NCBI GenBank assembly: GCA_904399395.1
Contig: CAJFPJ010000014.1
Location: 17,683 to 81,682 of the forward strand
Reading direction: 5' to 3'
Length of the DNA stretch: 64,000 nucleotides
From: an uncultured Clostridia bacterium
GTDB lineage: Bacteria; Bacillota; Clostridia; Oscillospirales; Acutalibacteraceae
Below the pieces are notes generated by a model, which did not search any database, was not told where the DNA came from, and saw nothing but the letters and a program-made list of their open reading frames with translations. Shown one piece after another: positions 27,793 through 36,655 of the stretch (its first letter is position 1; each line of letters starts with the position of its first letter). The position numbers and the translations under genes are program-made.

Positions 27793-30030
27793 CTATGCGC
27801 GCTTCCGGCGCCATTCATCAAATTCCTCCGGGGCAAGCGGTTTAGAAAACACGTACCCTTGCACCATCTCACACCGAACTCTGCGCAGAAAATCCAGTTG
27901 TTTCTCCGTTTCTATTCCCTCTGCCACAATATGAATTTTCAGCTTTTCCGCCAGCTGGATAAAGCTCTCTATCACATTTTGGGCCTTAGGATTTTCGATA
28001 TCCACAAAGAATTGGCGGTCCAGCTTTATGGTATCCACATCCGTCTCCTTAAGCAGGCCCAGAGAAGAATACCCAACGCCAAAATCATCCAGAGAACACA
28101 GCAACCCATATGCATGCATCTGATCTACAGAACTCCGCAGGACTTCTCTCTGCTGCTCGTCAAAAAATACTGATTCCGTAACCTCAAGCTCCAGCCAGCC
28201 ATCCGGAATACCATATTTTTCTTTCACATCTGCATACGCACGAAGAAAATTGAAGTTCTTGAAGTGAGCCCTTGAAAGATTCACTGAAACCGGAAGCATT
28301 CCGCAGCCCGTATCTCGCCATCGTTTAAGAAGCCTGCATACCTCTTCAAAGATATACAGATCCAGCACACAGATATTTTCATTTTTTTCAAACACCGGGA
28401 TAAAATCTGCGGGCGAAATCATTCCGAGCTCAGGATGATTCCACCGCACCAATGCTTCCGCGCCTCCTATAGCTCCATCTCTGAGAGATACCTTTGGTTG
28501 TAAATACACCTGAAATTCATGATTTCGTATAGCAGATTCAAATAGTACATTCAGTTCCTGCTCTTTTTTCATTCTTTCGGTCAAGTCAGAACTATAAAAA
28601 GCACAGCCGCCCTCTTCCTTTCTCATTCTGAGGGCTGTCCTGGCCCGATCCTGCACAATTCTGATATTTAAACCCGGCTCATCCACCACACAAGCCGCCT
28701 GCTGAATCGTTAGATAATAATGGATATCGGCGTATTTGGTAAAAGAATTGATATCCTGTATCATCTTATCCAGCCTTAGCTGTATATTTAACTGGTTATT
28801 TTCTCGGAGAGCAAGGAAAAAATAGTCTGCTTCTCCTCTGGCGACCACCTCATCTTCTTTAAGATGCATCTTCAGGACATTGTAAATATGCCGCAGAGTA
28901 TCGTTTCCCGCAGCAATACCAAAATTTTCATTTATTAGCTTAAAGCCTTTTACATTTAGAAGCACCACAGTATAACTGGAAAGAGGCGCTCCCTCCGTAA
29001 GCCTCTGGCATTCCCTTTGAAAAGCCGCGTTGTTCATCCCGCCTGTAAGCGGATCTGTAAATGCACTTTTTTCCAGTTCTCTTCTGCTTTTCCGATAAAA
29101 TCGGATCGTCATCAGAATAAAAAGAACAAACAAAACGATAGTCGCGGCCACAATTACAAAGGACTGAAAAACATACACACTGGCCCCGCCGGAAATCAAA
29201 TCAGCCGGCACCAATGTGAGCAGGATCCAGTCGTTTACTTCCAAAGCATGATAGGACATTATCAGCTGGCGGCTGTCTACAGCTGTAAAAGTAAAGACCC
29301 CTGAAATTTTATTTTTCATATCCTCCTGCATTTTCGTTATAGCATTCGTGGTATCTGTATCCGATCCGGAAGCAAAAATATCTTCCAGTTGGAGAAAAGG
29401 CTTTACATCTGTGGGAGAAATAATCACTTTTCCCTCGCTGTCCACAATACAGGAAAGCCCATTTCCCTCAAAGCTTTTAGGTTGAATCAACGCCTGCATC
29501 GTTTCTTCTTTCCGTATCCCCGCCAGAACCTCTTCCACTTTGCCATCCCTGTATACCGGAGTCGAAAACAGCAGAAAATTCTGCCCTTCTGCATATATCA
29601 GTGCCGTTTTTCCCTCTTCAAAAGAGGTTCGAACACCGGAAAGTTCCCCCAAACTTTCTACATCCACATTTTCCGGCACCGTACTACCATCACAGTCTAT
29701 AAGAAAAAGTGTATCAAAATTCAGAATATCCGCTTTTCTGTTTAGAAATTCTTCTTCGCCGTTTTTATCCTGCAGCCTTGGCACAGAATCCGCCAATTGT
29801 TCCAAAGAGAGTTCATTCCAGTGGATCCTGGCCGTTATATCACTGGCAAGTTGATAGGAGACATCCTTCACATACTGGCCTGTTCTATCCTGCAGAGTTA
29901 TATTCAATTCTGAGGTGTTCCAAATCATTGCGGCAATTATGCCCGATAGGACCACTGTGAAAAAACCTATCTGAAGCCCCTGCCGCGCACCCAAAGAGTG
30001 TTCTCGCCCAGGAGATTTGCTTTTTCTCAT
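27793..30030 (-). CDS. Cache-GGDEF-EAL protein, likely c-di-GMP phosphodiesterase
   Basis: The 745-residue product has two membrane segments (about 20-36 and 286-310) around an outside double-Cache-like sensor, then a GGDEF-type domain (about 320-485) and an EAL domain (about 495-740). The GGDEF site is degenerate: residues 398-404 read RGEADYF, so cyclase activity is unlikely. The EAL site looks intact, with EAL (525-527), and later NLSRAHF, EVTES, DDFGVGYSS, KLDRQF and AEGIET. The protein most likely senses an external ligand and degrades c-di-GMP, with the GGDEF domain acting as a GTP sensor. The RBS is a weak GGGG before the ATG. Confidence 0.9.
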   Translation of the reverse strand: MRKSKSPGREHSLGARQGLQIGFFTVVLSGIIAAMIWNTSELNITLQDRTGQYVKDVSYQLASDITARIHWNELSLEQLADSVPRLQDKNGEEEFLNRKADILNFDTLFLIDCDGSTVPENVDVESLGELSGVRTSFEEGKTALIYAEGQNFLLFSTPVYRDGKVEEVLAGIRKEETMQALIQPKSFEGNGLSCIVDSEGKVIISPTDVKPFLQLEDIFASGSDTDTTNAITKMQEDMKNKISGVFTFTAVDSRQLIMSYHALEVNDWILLTLVPADLISGGASVYVFQSFVIVAATIVLFVLFILMTIRFYRKSRRELEKSAFTDPLTGGMNNAAFQRECQRLTEGAPLSSYTVVLLNVKGFKLINENFGIAAGNDTLRHIYNVLKMHLKEDEVVARGEADYFFLALRENNQLNIQLRLDKMIQDINSFTKYADIHYYLTIQQAACVVDEPGLNIRIVQDRARTALRMRKEEGGCAFYSSDLTERMKKEQELNVLFESAIRNHEFQVYLQPKVSLRDGAIGGAEALVRWNHPELGMISPADFIPVFEKNENICVLDLYIFEEVCRLLKRWRDTGCGMLPVSVNLSRAHFKNFNFLRAYADVKEKYGIPDGWLELEVTESVFFDEQQREVLRSSVDQMHAYGLLCSLDDFGVGYSSLGLLKETDVDTIKLDRQFFVDIENPKAQNVIESFIQLAEKLKIHIVAEGIETEKQLDFLRRVRCEMVQGYVFSKPLAPEEFDEWRRKRA

Positions 30031-30068
30031 TCTATCTACCCCATACGCAATATACTATTTCCCAGTAT

Positions 30069-30097
30069 ATTGTACTATATTTTCCTTCGATAAACAA
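30069..30097 (-). promoter_or_regulatory. Promoter of the Cache-GGDEF-EAL gene
   Basis: TTGTTT (30097-30092) and TACAAT (30074-30069) on the minus strand are 17 bases apart, about 40 bases before the ATG. Confidence 0.6.
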
Positions 30098-30160
30098 GAA
30101 TCCTCCCAGCGAATTCCCGGAACCTGCTGAAAACAGGCCTTCTGCGAGAGCTCTTTCAGA

Positions 30161-30194
30161 AAAAGGGATTAAAAGATCCCCTTTTAATCCCTTT
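30161..30194 (-). terminator. Terminator after the hydrogenase-like gene
   Basis: A 14-bp stem (AAAGGGATTAAAAG) with a short loop and a T-run lies about 60 bases after the hydrogenase-like stop codon. Confidence 0.8.
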
Positions 30195-30255
30195 CACTTC
30201 TACTCTGGCAGATCCATTTCAAAAAATATATCGAATTGGACCTAACAGACACTTA

Positions 30256-31482
30256 TTAAAATTTTCTAGTAAAAATGTCGCTGTTTTCCAATAATTTTTC
30301 CACTGTTTCAAAACCAAGCTTATGGAGAAGCTCAATGACATACGTGTTTTCCAGAGGTGTTTTATATGGCGCCGCATCTCCGTATGCATTCACCAATTCA
30401 CGTCCCTCTTCCTTCCGACGTATAGCCTTTGGTCCCCCTACGCATCCGCCTACACAGCCCATTCCCTCAAAGAAGTTCGCGTCGGATTTTCCACTTTTCA
30501 GTTCTTCTATCATAGCGCGGCAGGCCGGAACGCCGTCTGCTTGTCGTGTGCGCACCGTGATTCTTCTGTTGGGATTCAGCTGTTCCACTGTGGTTCGCAC
30601 CGCTTCGCTAACACCGCCTGTGCGTGCATAAATACGCCCCGCTCTGGAAGAATGATCCTTCTCACTTTCCGGCATGGAAGCAGGATCGATGCCGGCGGCT
30701 TCAAAAATATCTTCAACCTCTCTGAAAGTCAACACATAATCCACAGCTCCAGCCAAATCCGGCTCTCTGGCTTCACTTTTCTTGGCGATGCAGGGACCAA
30801 CAAATACTGTTACCGCTTCCGGATGAAGCTTCTTTATTACCCTTCCGCAAGCAATCATGGGGGATACAGACCCTGGAACATGGGGCATGAGCTCGTGATA
30901 GATTTTGCGAATCATCGCAATCCACATAGGGCAGCAGCAGCTTGTAAGCTGGTAATCCGTATCATTCACAATGTTCTTGTCAAATTCCAGCGCTTCCTTC
31001 AAAGTGAGGATATCGGCGAAAAGAGCTACCTCAACCATGCCGCTGAATCCCAAAGCCTTAAAAGCGCTGCGCAGTTTTCCTGGTGTAACCGAATCGCTGA
31101 ATTGCCCTAAAAAGGCAGGAGCCACCAATGCATAGGAAAGTTTCCCCGGCTGGCGAACAGCCTTCATTGCCGGAAGAATATCCCGGCTGGCCGCCAACTT
31201 TCCTTCTTTGCAGGCAGCGATGCATGCAGCGCATCCTGTACATTTCTGAGGGTCAATGGTCAGTTTTCCATCTGCATCCCTCACGATAGCATCAAAAATA
31301 CAACTTTTTTGACATGCATTCTCATGTTGGCAGAAAACACAAGTTTCCGTATCGATAACAGGAGGATATTTTTCCGGATGCAGCAGGCAATCCAGTTGAT
31401 GGTCGTCATGAGGTGGAAGCGGGCCTTCCTTTCCCTTCACACTTTGCTGTACCAGTGTTTTATAAAGCTCTTCAAACGTCAT
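30256..31482 (-). CDS. [FeFe]-hydrogenase-like protein with two 4Fe-4S clusters
   Basis: The 408-residue product begins with a modified cluster motif C48-x2-C51-x5-C57-x3-C61 and a ferredoxin motif C81/C84/C87/C91, then the hydrogenase H-cluster domain. Loop L1 is TSCCCPMW (180-187), L2 is GPCIAKKSE (from 229) and L3 is EGMGCVGGCVGGP (339-351). Glycine in place of methionine in L2 and the shortened L3 fit the putatively sensory or non-classical hydrogenase groups better than the classic H2-producing HydA. There are no partner subunits, PAS domain or kinase beside it. It may sense H2 or redox state or have another role. A GGAGG lies nine bases before the ATG. Confidence 0.87.
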   Translation of the reverse strand: MTFEELYKTLVQQSVKGKEGPLPPHDDHQLDCLLHPEKYPPVIDTETCVFCQHENACQKSCIFDAIVRDADGKLTIDPQKCTGCAACIAACKEGKLAASRDILPAMKAVRQPGKLSYALVAPAFLGQFSDSVTPGKLRSAFKALGFSGMVEVALFADILTLKEALEFDKNIVNDTDYQLTSCCCPMWIAMIRKIYHELMPHVPGSVSPMIACGRVIKKLHPEAVTVFVGPCIAKKSEAREPDLAGAVDYVLTFREVEDIFEAAGIDPASMPESEKDHSSRAGRIYARTGGVSEAVRTTVEQLNPNRRITVRTRQADGVPACRAMIEELKSGKSDANFFEGMGCVGGCVGGPKAIRRKEEGRELVNAYGDAAPYKTPLENTYVIELLHKLGFETVEKLLENSDIFTRKF

Positions 31483-31650
31483 ATTCTTTTGCCTCCAAAT
31501 TCAAAATACCACTATACTGTTTATCCCTGTATGATATGTAGTATACTATATTTTACCTAAAATTACACTCTCCTTAAAGCAGTAAATCACACAGCTCATT
31601 TCTCTCCGGAGAGGCGAAAATCTCCTTTACACATATGGGATACTGCAAAC

Positions 31651-31680
31651 AAAAAACGCATCCTATCCGGATGCGTTTTT
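31651..31680 (-). terminator. Terminator after the glycerate kinase gene
   Basis: An AAAAACGCATCC stem with a short loop is followed by T residues on both sides, about 50 bases after the glycerate kinase stop. Confidence 0.85.
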
Positions 31681-31728
31681 ATCCAAGTGTTTTCTTTCTC
31701 TTTCAGAATCGAATTCTTAGAACACCAA

Positions 31729-32979
31729 TTATGGGAAGAGCAGAACCGTTATATCGTTGACATTTGTGCCTGTAGCCCCCGTTTTGAGCAATCCACCAGC
31801 CTGTTCGAGAGCCCTATAGGAATCGTTCTCTGCCAAAAGTCGTTCCGCCGAGAGACCTTTTTTACGAAGACGCTCTACCATCCCCCCATCGGCAATGCCT
31901 CCAGCCGCATCTGTGGGGCCATCCGTGCCATCGGAACTAACAGAAAAAATCAGCAGATTTTGCATTCCTTCAATTCCCAGAGCTGCGCTCAATGCGATCT
32001 CCTGATTACGACCGCCACGCCCCTTCCCCTGCAGGGTTACTACTGTCTCCCCCCCGCAGATTACGGCGCAAGGCCTTTTGAAGGCGCATGCTTTTTCCTG
32101 AGAGATTGTTCTTGCCACAGATGCCATGTATTTTCCAAGTTCACGAGCTTCACAATCCACAGAAGTGGATAGAATATAAGGCGCATACCCAAGTTCTTCC
32201 GCGGCTTGTGCCGCTGCCCGGCAAAATTCGCTTACGCTGCCCGTCACATGTACTTCCACATTTTCAACTCTATCCGGCGTTTCTTTTTTCAGAGCATCAA
32301 GAAGTTCCTTCCGGAAAGGCAAATGGTATTTTTCCACGATCCGCAGTGCGTCGGCGCAGGTAGAGGTATCCGCGCAGGCAGGGCCGGACGCGATCATATC
32401 CAATCTATCTCCCACCACATCGGAAAGAATGATTTCTACAATTTTGGCAGGTTCACAAAGCTTTGCGAATTTTCCGCCCTTCACAGCGGAAAAGCGCTTG
32501 CGCAGGGTGTTGATTTCTGAAATATGGGCGCCGCAGGCCAAGCAGAGCTCCGTTGCCTCCTGAATATCCCCCAGGGTAAGACCTTCCTCAGGTTTTTCAA
32601 ACAAGGCAGAGCCGCCCCCCGAAAGAAGGAAAAGGAGCGTATCCCCCTCTTTTAGGGTCGAGACCATTTCCAGTATCTGCTGAGTTCCCTTTACAGAATT
32701 TTCATCCGGCACCGGATGTCCGGCCTCCAGAATTTCAAAATGCTTTAAAGGCCCCTCTGAATGGCTATATTTGGTCAGAACAATTCCGCGACGGATCTGA
32801 TCTCCCATGGTTTCTTCACAGGCAGCCGCCATTTTCCACGCCGCTTTTCCCACTGCGGCCACATATATGCCTCCTGAAAAGCTGACTTTTTCCAATACAC
32901 TTTTTACGGCGCTCTCTGGCAGCACCTTCCGGATGGAATCCTCAATAATGCTGTGGGCATCCTGAAAAAGCTTTTCCAT
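31729..32979 (-). CDS. Glycerate 2-kinase (MOFRL family)
   Basis: This 416-residue enzyme of the GckA/TtuD family phosphorylates D-glycerate, feeding it to glycolysis. Family motifs include LLFLLSGGGSALFE, NTLRKRFSAVKGGKFA, SDVVGDRLDMIASGP, and the C-terminal MOFRL region GGRNQEIALSAA with SSDGTDGPTDAAGGI. The ATG at 32979 has GGGGAGG nine bases upstream. It lies directly downstream of a CdaR-type regulator, the usual control protein for glycerate and sugar-diacid use. Some relatives are annotated hydroxypyruvate reductase; kinase is the better supported function. Confidence 0.9.
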   Translation of the reverse strand: MEKLFQDAHSIIEDSIRKVLPESAVKSVLEKVSFSGGIYVAAVGKAAWKMAAACEETMGDQIRRGIVLTKYSHSEGPLKHFEILEAGHPVPDENSVKGTQQILEMVSTLKEGDTLLFLLSGGGSALFEKPEEGLTLGDIQEATELCLACGAHISEINTLRKRFSAVKGGKFAKLCEPAKIVEIILSDVVGDRLDMIASGPACADTSTCADALRIVEKYHLPFRKELLDALKKETPDRVENVEVHVTGSVSEFCRAAAQAAEELGYAPYILSTSVDCEARELGKYMASVARTISQEKACAFKRPCAVICGGETVVTLQGKGRGGRNQEIALSAALGIEGMQNLLIFSVSSDGTDGPTDAAGGIADGGMVERLRKKGLSAERLLAENDSYRALEQAGGLLKTGATGTNVNDITVLLFP

Positions 32980-33056
32980 CACATGCAGCCTCCCCTTTCA
33001 CCGGTTTGCTTCAAAGAGAGTCTCCTTTGTCGGAATACACTCCCTTATTTCTTCTG

Positions 33057-33085
33057 ATTATAAAGCAGGCCTTCCGCGGGAGCCA
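33057..33085 (-). promoter_or_regulatory. Possible glycerate kinase promoter
   Basis: A perfect TATAAT (33062-33057) has only a poor -35 (TGGCTC, 17 bases upstream), which fits a promoter that needs an activator such as CdaR. Confidence 0.45.
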
Positions 33086-33115
33086 CGTTTTTGCCGCCAA
33101 TGTTTATCCTGCAGC

Positions 33116-33138
33116 GTTGTTTCCCCAATACAAACAAC
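33116..33138. promoter_or_regulatory. Inverted repeat, candidate CdaR site
   Basis: GTTGTTT and AAACAAC form perfect arms nine bases apart, between the cdaR stop and the glycerate kinase promoter. There is no T-run, so it is unlikely to be a terminator. The centre lies about 75 bases upstream of the predicted start site, suitable for an activator. Confidence 0.35.
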
Positions 33139-33141
33139 CCA

Positions 33142-34269
33142 CTATCTTCTTTTGAGATAATAATAGAAACACTCCATGAATTCCCTATCCGTATTGGAGG
33201 AGAGAGGATTCATATTCAGTTGTTCTCTGATTTTATTCAGCCTGTATACAAGGGTGTTCTTATGCACATGCAGATATTCCCCCGCCTTGGAAAGGCTGTA
33301 ATCCTTTTCGATCAGGGCCTCCATCGTTTCCATAAAGCCCGCGACCGCTTTTGGGCCCAACTTCTTTTTGAGCATCAGAAATACTGTATGAAACTCTGAC
33401 AAGGGCGCTACAGACTCCAAATACTTTACGATATAATCGTAAAAATACCGAATCCCGCCGCCGCGGACATTTTTCTGCATCCATAGACAATATAGATAGG
33501 ATTGCCTATACTGCATGCAATCGTTCTGCATGGGGCCCACATAGGCGCTGAGCTCCACACCGTAGCTTTGCGCATATTCCATATAGGGCTGCAGGTATTC
33601 CTCTAAAAGGAAACGATATTCCCGCATCAAGCTCTCATCCGGGCAGCGCAGAGCCTTAAACAGCATAATGGATTCTTCTTTTGTGCTGTCAATCAGCGTC
33701 TGCCCGCCGGAAAGTTTACTTTCTTCCAAAAGGCCGCTGAGAATCTTTTCCCTTCTCTGCTTATCTCCACATTCCAATAGAACAGGAATGCGGATGATGT
33801 CCTCCTCCAATCGGAGAGAAGACATATAAGGTTCCAAGTCATCCCTAGTGATTTGTTCTCCATATAGAAGAAGATGCATGAGCTGTTCCCGCAGATTATA
33901 TTTGCGGAGTCTTTCATATTTATAGAGCTCATATTCCAGCATTACTTCCACAGACATCTTCACAATCTTGGCTACAGGCATCACTTCTCTGGGATCACCG
34001 GTAAGACCTACCACGCCTTCCCTCTGCCGGTTCACGATAATCACCATATTGACCCCCGGCATAATACCGTTTTCCAGATCTTCCCTGGTCACTATCCGGC
34101 TGGTTTCTTCTCCGCGAAGAAGATTGAAGGCTACCTCGTGGAAAGCTCCCACTCTTTCCTTCATCCGGCTGGCGATAATGATCCCATCCTCATTCATAAT
34201 ATTGACATTATATTCCGTAGTCTGCGATATCTTCTCTATCAGCCGTTCTGCCAACACCTTATCGATCAT
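33142..34269 (-). CDS. CdaR-family transcriptional regulator
   Basis: This 375-residue regulator has an N-terminal diacid-recognition domain (about 1-130, with NIMNEDGIIIASRM and GVVGLTGDP), a middle GGDEF-like region, and a C-terminal PucR-type HTH (SLSKAGEYLHVHKNTLVYRL). Relatives activate genes for glycerate and sugar diacids. It should respond to glycerate or a related acid and switch on the kinase gene beside it. I chose the ATG at 34269 because AGGGGAG lies about nine bases upstream, ten codons into the open frame. A terminator-like hairpin lies 66 bases before the start. Confidence 0.9.
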   Translation of the reverse strand: MIDKVLAERLIEKISQTTEYNVNIMNEDGIIIASRMKERVGAFHEVAFNLLRGEETSRIVTREDLENGIMPGVNMVIIVNRQREGVVGLTGDPREVMPVAKIVKMSVEVMLEYELYKYERLRKYNLREQLMHLLLYGEQITRDDLEPYMSSLRLEEDIIRIPVLLECGDKQRREKILSGLLEESKLSGGQTLIDSTKEESIMLFKALRCPDESLMREYRFLLEEYLQPYMEYAQSYGVELSAYVGPMQNDCMQYRQSYLYCLWMQKNVRGGGIRYFYDYIVKYLESVAPLSEFHTVFLMLKKKLGPKAVAGFMETMEALIEKDYSLSKAGEYLHVHKNTLVYRLNKIREQLNMNPLSSNTDREFMECFYYYLKRR

Positions 34270-34334
34270 TTCGCTTTTCTCCCCTTTCAGCGGGCACACA
34301 ACCGCCTTAATCTCCCTTCACTGGCTAAAAAGTA

Positions 34335-34369
34335 TAAAAAGGATGGAGCAGGCTCCTGCTCCATCCTTC
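34335..34369 (-). terminator. Terminator between radC and cdaR
   Basis: A 13-bp perfect stem (AAGGATGGAGCAG) with a four-base loop is followed by TTTTTATAC. It ends the radC transcript about 130 bases past its stop. Because it is so close to cdaR, it could also serve as an attenuator. Confidence 0.85.
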
Positions 34370-34495
34370 TGCAAACCGGTAAAATTACGCCCGGTGTATG
34401 ATCCGCATAGCCGTCCCCTCTAACAATAGCATGGGCGGCTTTTCTTTTCAATACCTCTTTTTCATTTCGAATTTTCCTTTTTTCGAGAAAGAAAT

Positions 34496-35218
34496 TTATT
34501 CGTCTCCAAACACATCAGGAAGAATTCCTGATTCTGCCAGAGAGAGATAATTCTCACCGCCCACAATAATATGATCCATCAAAAGCACCTCCACACTTTC
34601 CAAAGCAGAAGCCACAGCGCGGGTGGTCTCCAGATCCTGTGTGGAGGGCAGGCATGTTCCGCTGGGATGATTATGAGCTAAAACTGCTGATGAAGCATTA
34701 TACCGCACTGCCAGGCGCACTAGATCCCGAATATAAATATTCGAGGCATTCACAGAACCCTCGTTGATTGCATCGCAGTACAGGATTTTTCCTCTTCCAT
34801 CCAACAGCATGAGAAAAACCATTTCATTTTCTCTTCCCACAAATTTCGGGAAGAAATATTCTCCTGCTTCTTCAAAGGTGCAAATTCGCCGGATTCCTTG
34901 TTTAGCACTTTCCGAATACCTGCGAAATAGCTGGGGAATAAATTTTAAAAGCATCACAGTGGATTCCCCCACACCCGGCACCTGCAGAAGCTCTTCCTCC
35001 GGTGCATTTAGCACATCTGCCAGAGAACCGAAAGTGTGTAGCAGCAAATGGGCCAGCTCATTCGTGTTTTTCTGAGAAATGGCAAAGTATAATAGAATCT
35101 CAAGTACTTCATGATCCTCAAATGCGTCTATCCCCTGTTCCCAGAATTTCTTCCTCATTCGTTCTCTGTGGCCGGCATGTGCAGAGAGCTTTCTTTCCTT
35201 TTTCGTCTTCTTTTCCAT
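34496..35218 (-). CDS. radC: RadC-family JAMM-domain protein
   Basis: This 240-residue protein carries an N-terminal helix-hairpin-helix-like part (LLQVPGVGESTVMLL) and a C-terminal JAB/MPN domain with the metal motif HNHPSG (H182, H184) and D195 in PSTQDLETT. RadC proteins are widespread, but their role is unclear; the old link to DNA repair is disputed. I chose ATG at 35218; GGGCGGG upstream is a weak binding site. A TTG 20 codons earlier has none. It is a single-gene unit with a good promoter and a leader of about 140 bases. Confidence 0.88.
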   Translation of the reverse strand: MEKKTKKERKLSAHAGHRERMRKKFWEQGIDAFEDHEVLEILLYFAISQKNTNELAHLLLHTFGSLADVLNAPEEELLQVPGVGESTVMLLKFIPQLFRRYSESAKQGIRRICTFEEAGEYFFPKFVGRENEMVFLMLLDGRGKILYCDAINEGSVNASNIYIRDLVRLAVRYNASSAVLAHNHPSGTCLPSTQDLETTRAVASALESVEVLLMDHIIVGGENYLSLAESGILPDVFGDE

Positions 35219-35364
35219 TCTATCCCGCCCTGCTTGGGAGCCGCTTTTCGTTATTTGTGCTCCCTTTCCAAAATTCAAGAACCCAGTTTAAAGCCGGTCT
35301 TAAACCGGAATCTCCCACGCTTATTCTCCCATACAACGGATGGTGAATTTTTTCACTTGATTTT

Positions 35365-35393
35365 ATTGTATCCCATGGAGGTTGGTTTGGCAA
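35365..35393 (-). promoter_or_regulatory. radC promoter
   Basis: TTGCCA (35393-35388) and TACAAT (35370-35365) on the minus strand are 17 bases apart. It is back to back with the rluD-like promoter. Confidence 0.65.
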
Positions 35394-35424
35394 GCATTTT
35401 TCGCTTTCCCTGCAGAGTAATCCA

Positions 35425-35433
35425 TGGTATAAT
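35425..35433 (+). promoter_or_regulatory. Extended -10 promoter of the rluD-like gene
   Basis: TGGTATAAT is a perfect extended -10 about 175 bases before the ATG. The leader that follows (35440-35606) holds no gene that I can see. Confidence 0.6.
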
Positions 35434-35606
35434 GTGCAAAGAAAGCAAACCGCTGCACATATTACACTGTATGGACAGTTGAATTCATCAAACATCGCCT
35501 TTAAAACTTAAAGAAATTTCTTTGGATTCTTTGAAGTCTGTTTTGAAATTCGGTATGAGCAGGGGGCAAAGCTTCTGTAAAGAAAGGCTTGAAAACGAGG
35601 ACTTAT

Positions 35607-36566
35607 ATGAAGCAAATTACTATTTGTCAAAACGATGCGGGGCAGCGTCTTGATAAATTTCTTACGAAATCTTTTCCCAATCTTCCCCAATCCATGCTGT
35701 ATAAAAGCATCCGCAAAAAGGATATTAAGCTCAACGGAAAACGCTGTGAAATTTCCACGCGGCTTCAGCCTGGGGATGTGCTTACACTCTATCTTAAGGA
35801 TGAATTTTTCCAGAAAGAGCCAAAACAATATGATTTTCTGAAGGCTCCCTTAAAGCTCAATATCCTATACGAGGATGAGAATCTCTTGCTGCTGGATAAA
35901 AAACCCGGCCTTTTGGTGCATCCGGATGAAACCTATCATTTTGATTCCCTAATCGCCCGGGTGCAACATTATCTTCACGAGAAAGGGGAATACGATCCCG
36001 AAGTGGAGAATTCCTTTGCTCCAGCCTTGATAAACCGGATAGACCGCAACACCGGCGGGATCGTTATGGCGGCCAAAAACGCGGAAACTTTGCGGATTAT
36101 GAATGAAAAAGTTAAACAGCGGGAACTTCAGAAACTATATCTCTGCGTGGTCTGCGGAAAAATGGAAAAACGCGCCGCCACCCTGGAAGGATATCTTGTG
36201 AAAAACGAAAACCAGAACCGGGTGTATATCTCCCACACGCCTACCCGTGGCGCCAAGACTATCCGAACGAAATACAGGGTTTTAGAAGAAGGCAAACGTT
36301 TCAGCCTACTGGAAGTGGAACTTCTTACCGGCCGCACCCATCAGATCCGGGCTCATCTGGCTTCTATCGGGCATCCTCTGGCCGGAGACGGAAAATATGG
36401 ACTTAACTCTGTGAACCGTTCCATAGGGCTTACATATCAGGCTCTTTATTCCTATAAGTTGAAATTTACTTTCTCTACGCCGGCCGGAATATTAGAATAT
36501 CTGAACGGCAAGGAGTTTGAGGCTAAAGAGGTTTGGTTCCTTTCAGAATTTGAACAGTGGAAATAA
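35607..36566 (+). CDS. RluD-family rRNA pseudouridine synthase
   Basis: This 319-residue enzyme converts uridine to pseudouridine in RNA, most likely 23S rRNA. An S4 RNA-binding domain (about 12-70) precedes the catalytic domain, in which NRIDRNTGG gives the catalytic aspartate (D146). GRTHQIRAHLASIGHPLAGD is the conserved second motif. The ATG at 35607 has GAGG seven bases upstream; a start six codons earlier lacks one. RluC, RluD and other branches cannot be separated by eye. pyrE follows about 90 bases later on the same strand. Confidence 0.92.
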   Translation: MKQITICQNDAGQRLDKFLTKSFPNLPQSMLYKSIRKKDIKLNGKRCEISTRLQPGDVLTLYLKDEFFQKEPKQYDFLKAPLKLNILYEDENLLLLDKKPGLLVHPDETYHFDSLIARVQHYLHEKGEYDPEVENSFAPALINRIDRNTGGIVMAAKNAETLRIMNEKVKQRELQKLYLCVVCGKMEKRAATLEGYLVKNENQNRVYISHTPTRGAKTIRTKYRVLEEGKRFSLLEVELLTGRTHQIRAHLASIGHPLAGDGKYGLNSVNRSIGLTYQALYSYKLKFTFSTPAGILEYLNGKEFEAKEVWFLSEFEQWK

Positions 36567-36655
36567 TTTTGAGGAATTTGTCAGACAGATTAGAATCTGC
36601 TATTAAAACGCAATCTATAAGAGTTAAAAATTTCTTGAAAGCGAGGAATTCAAAT

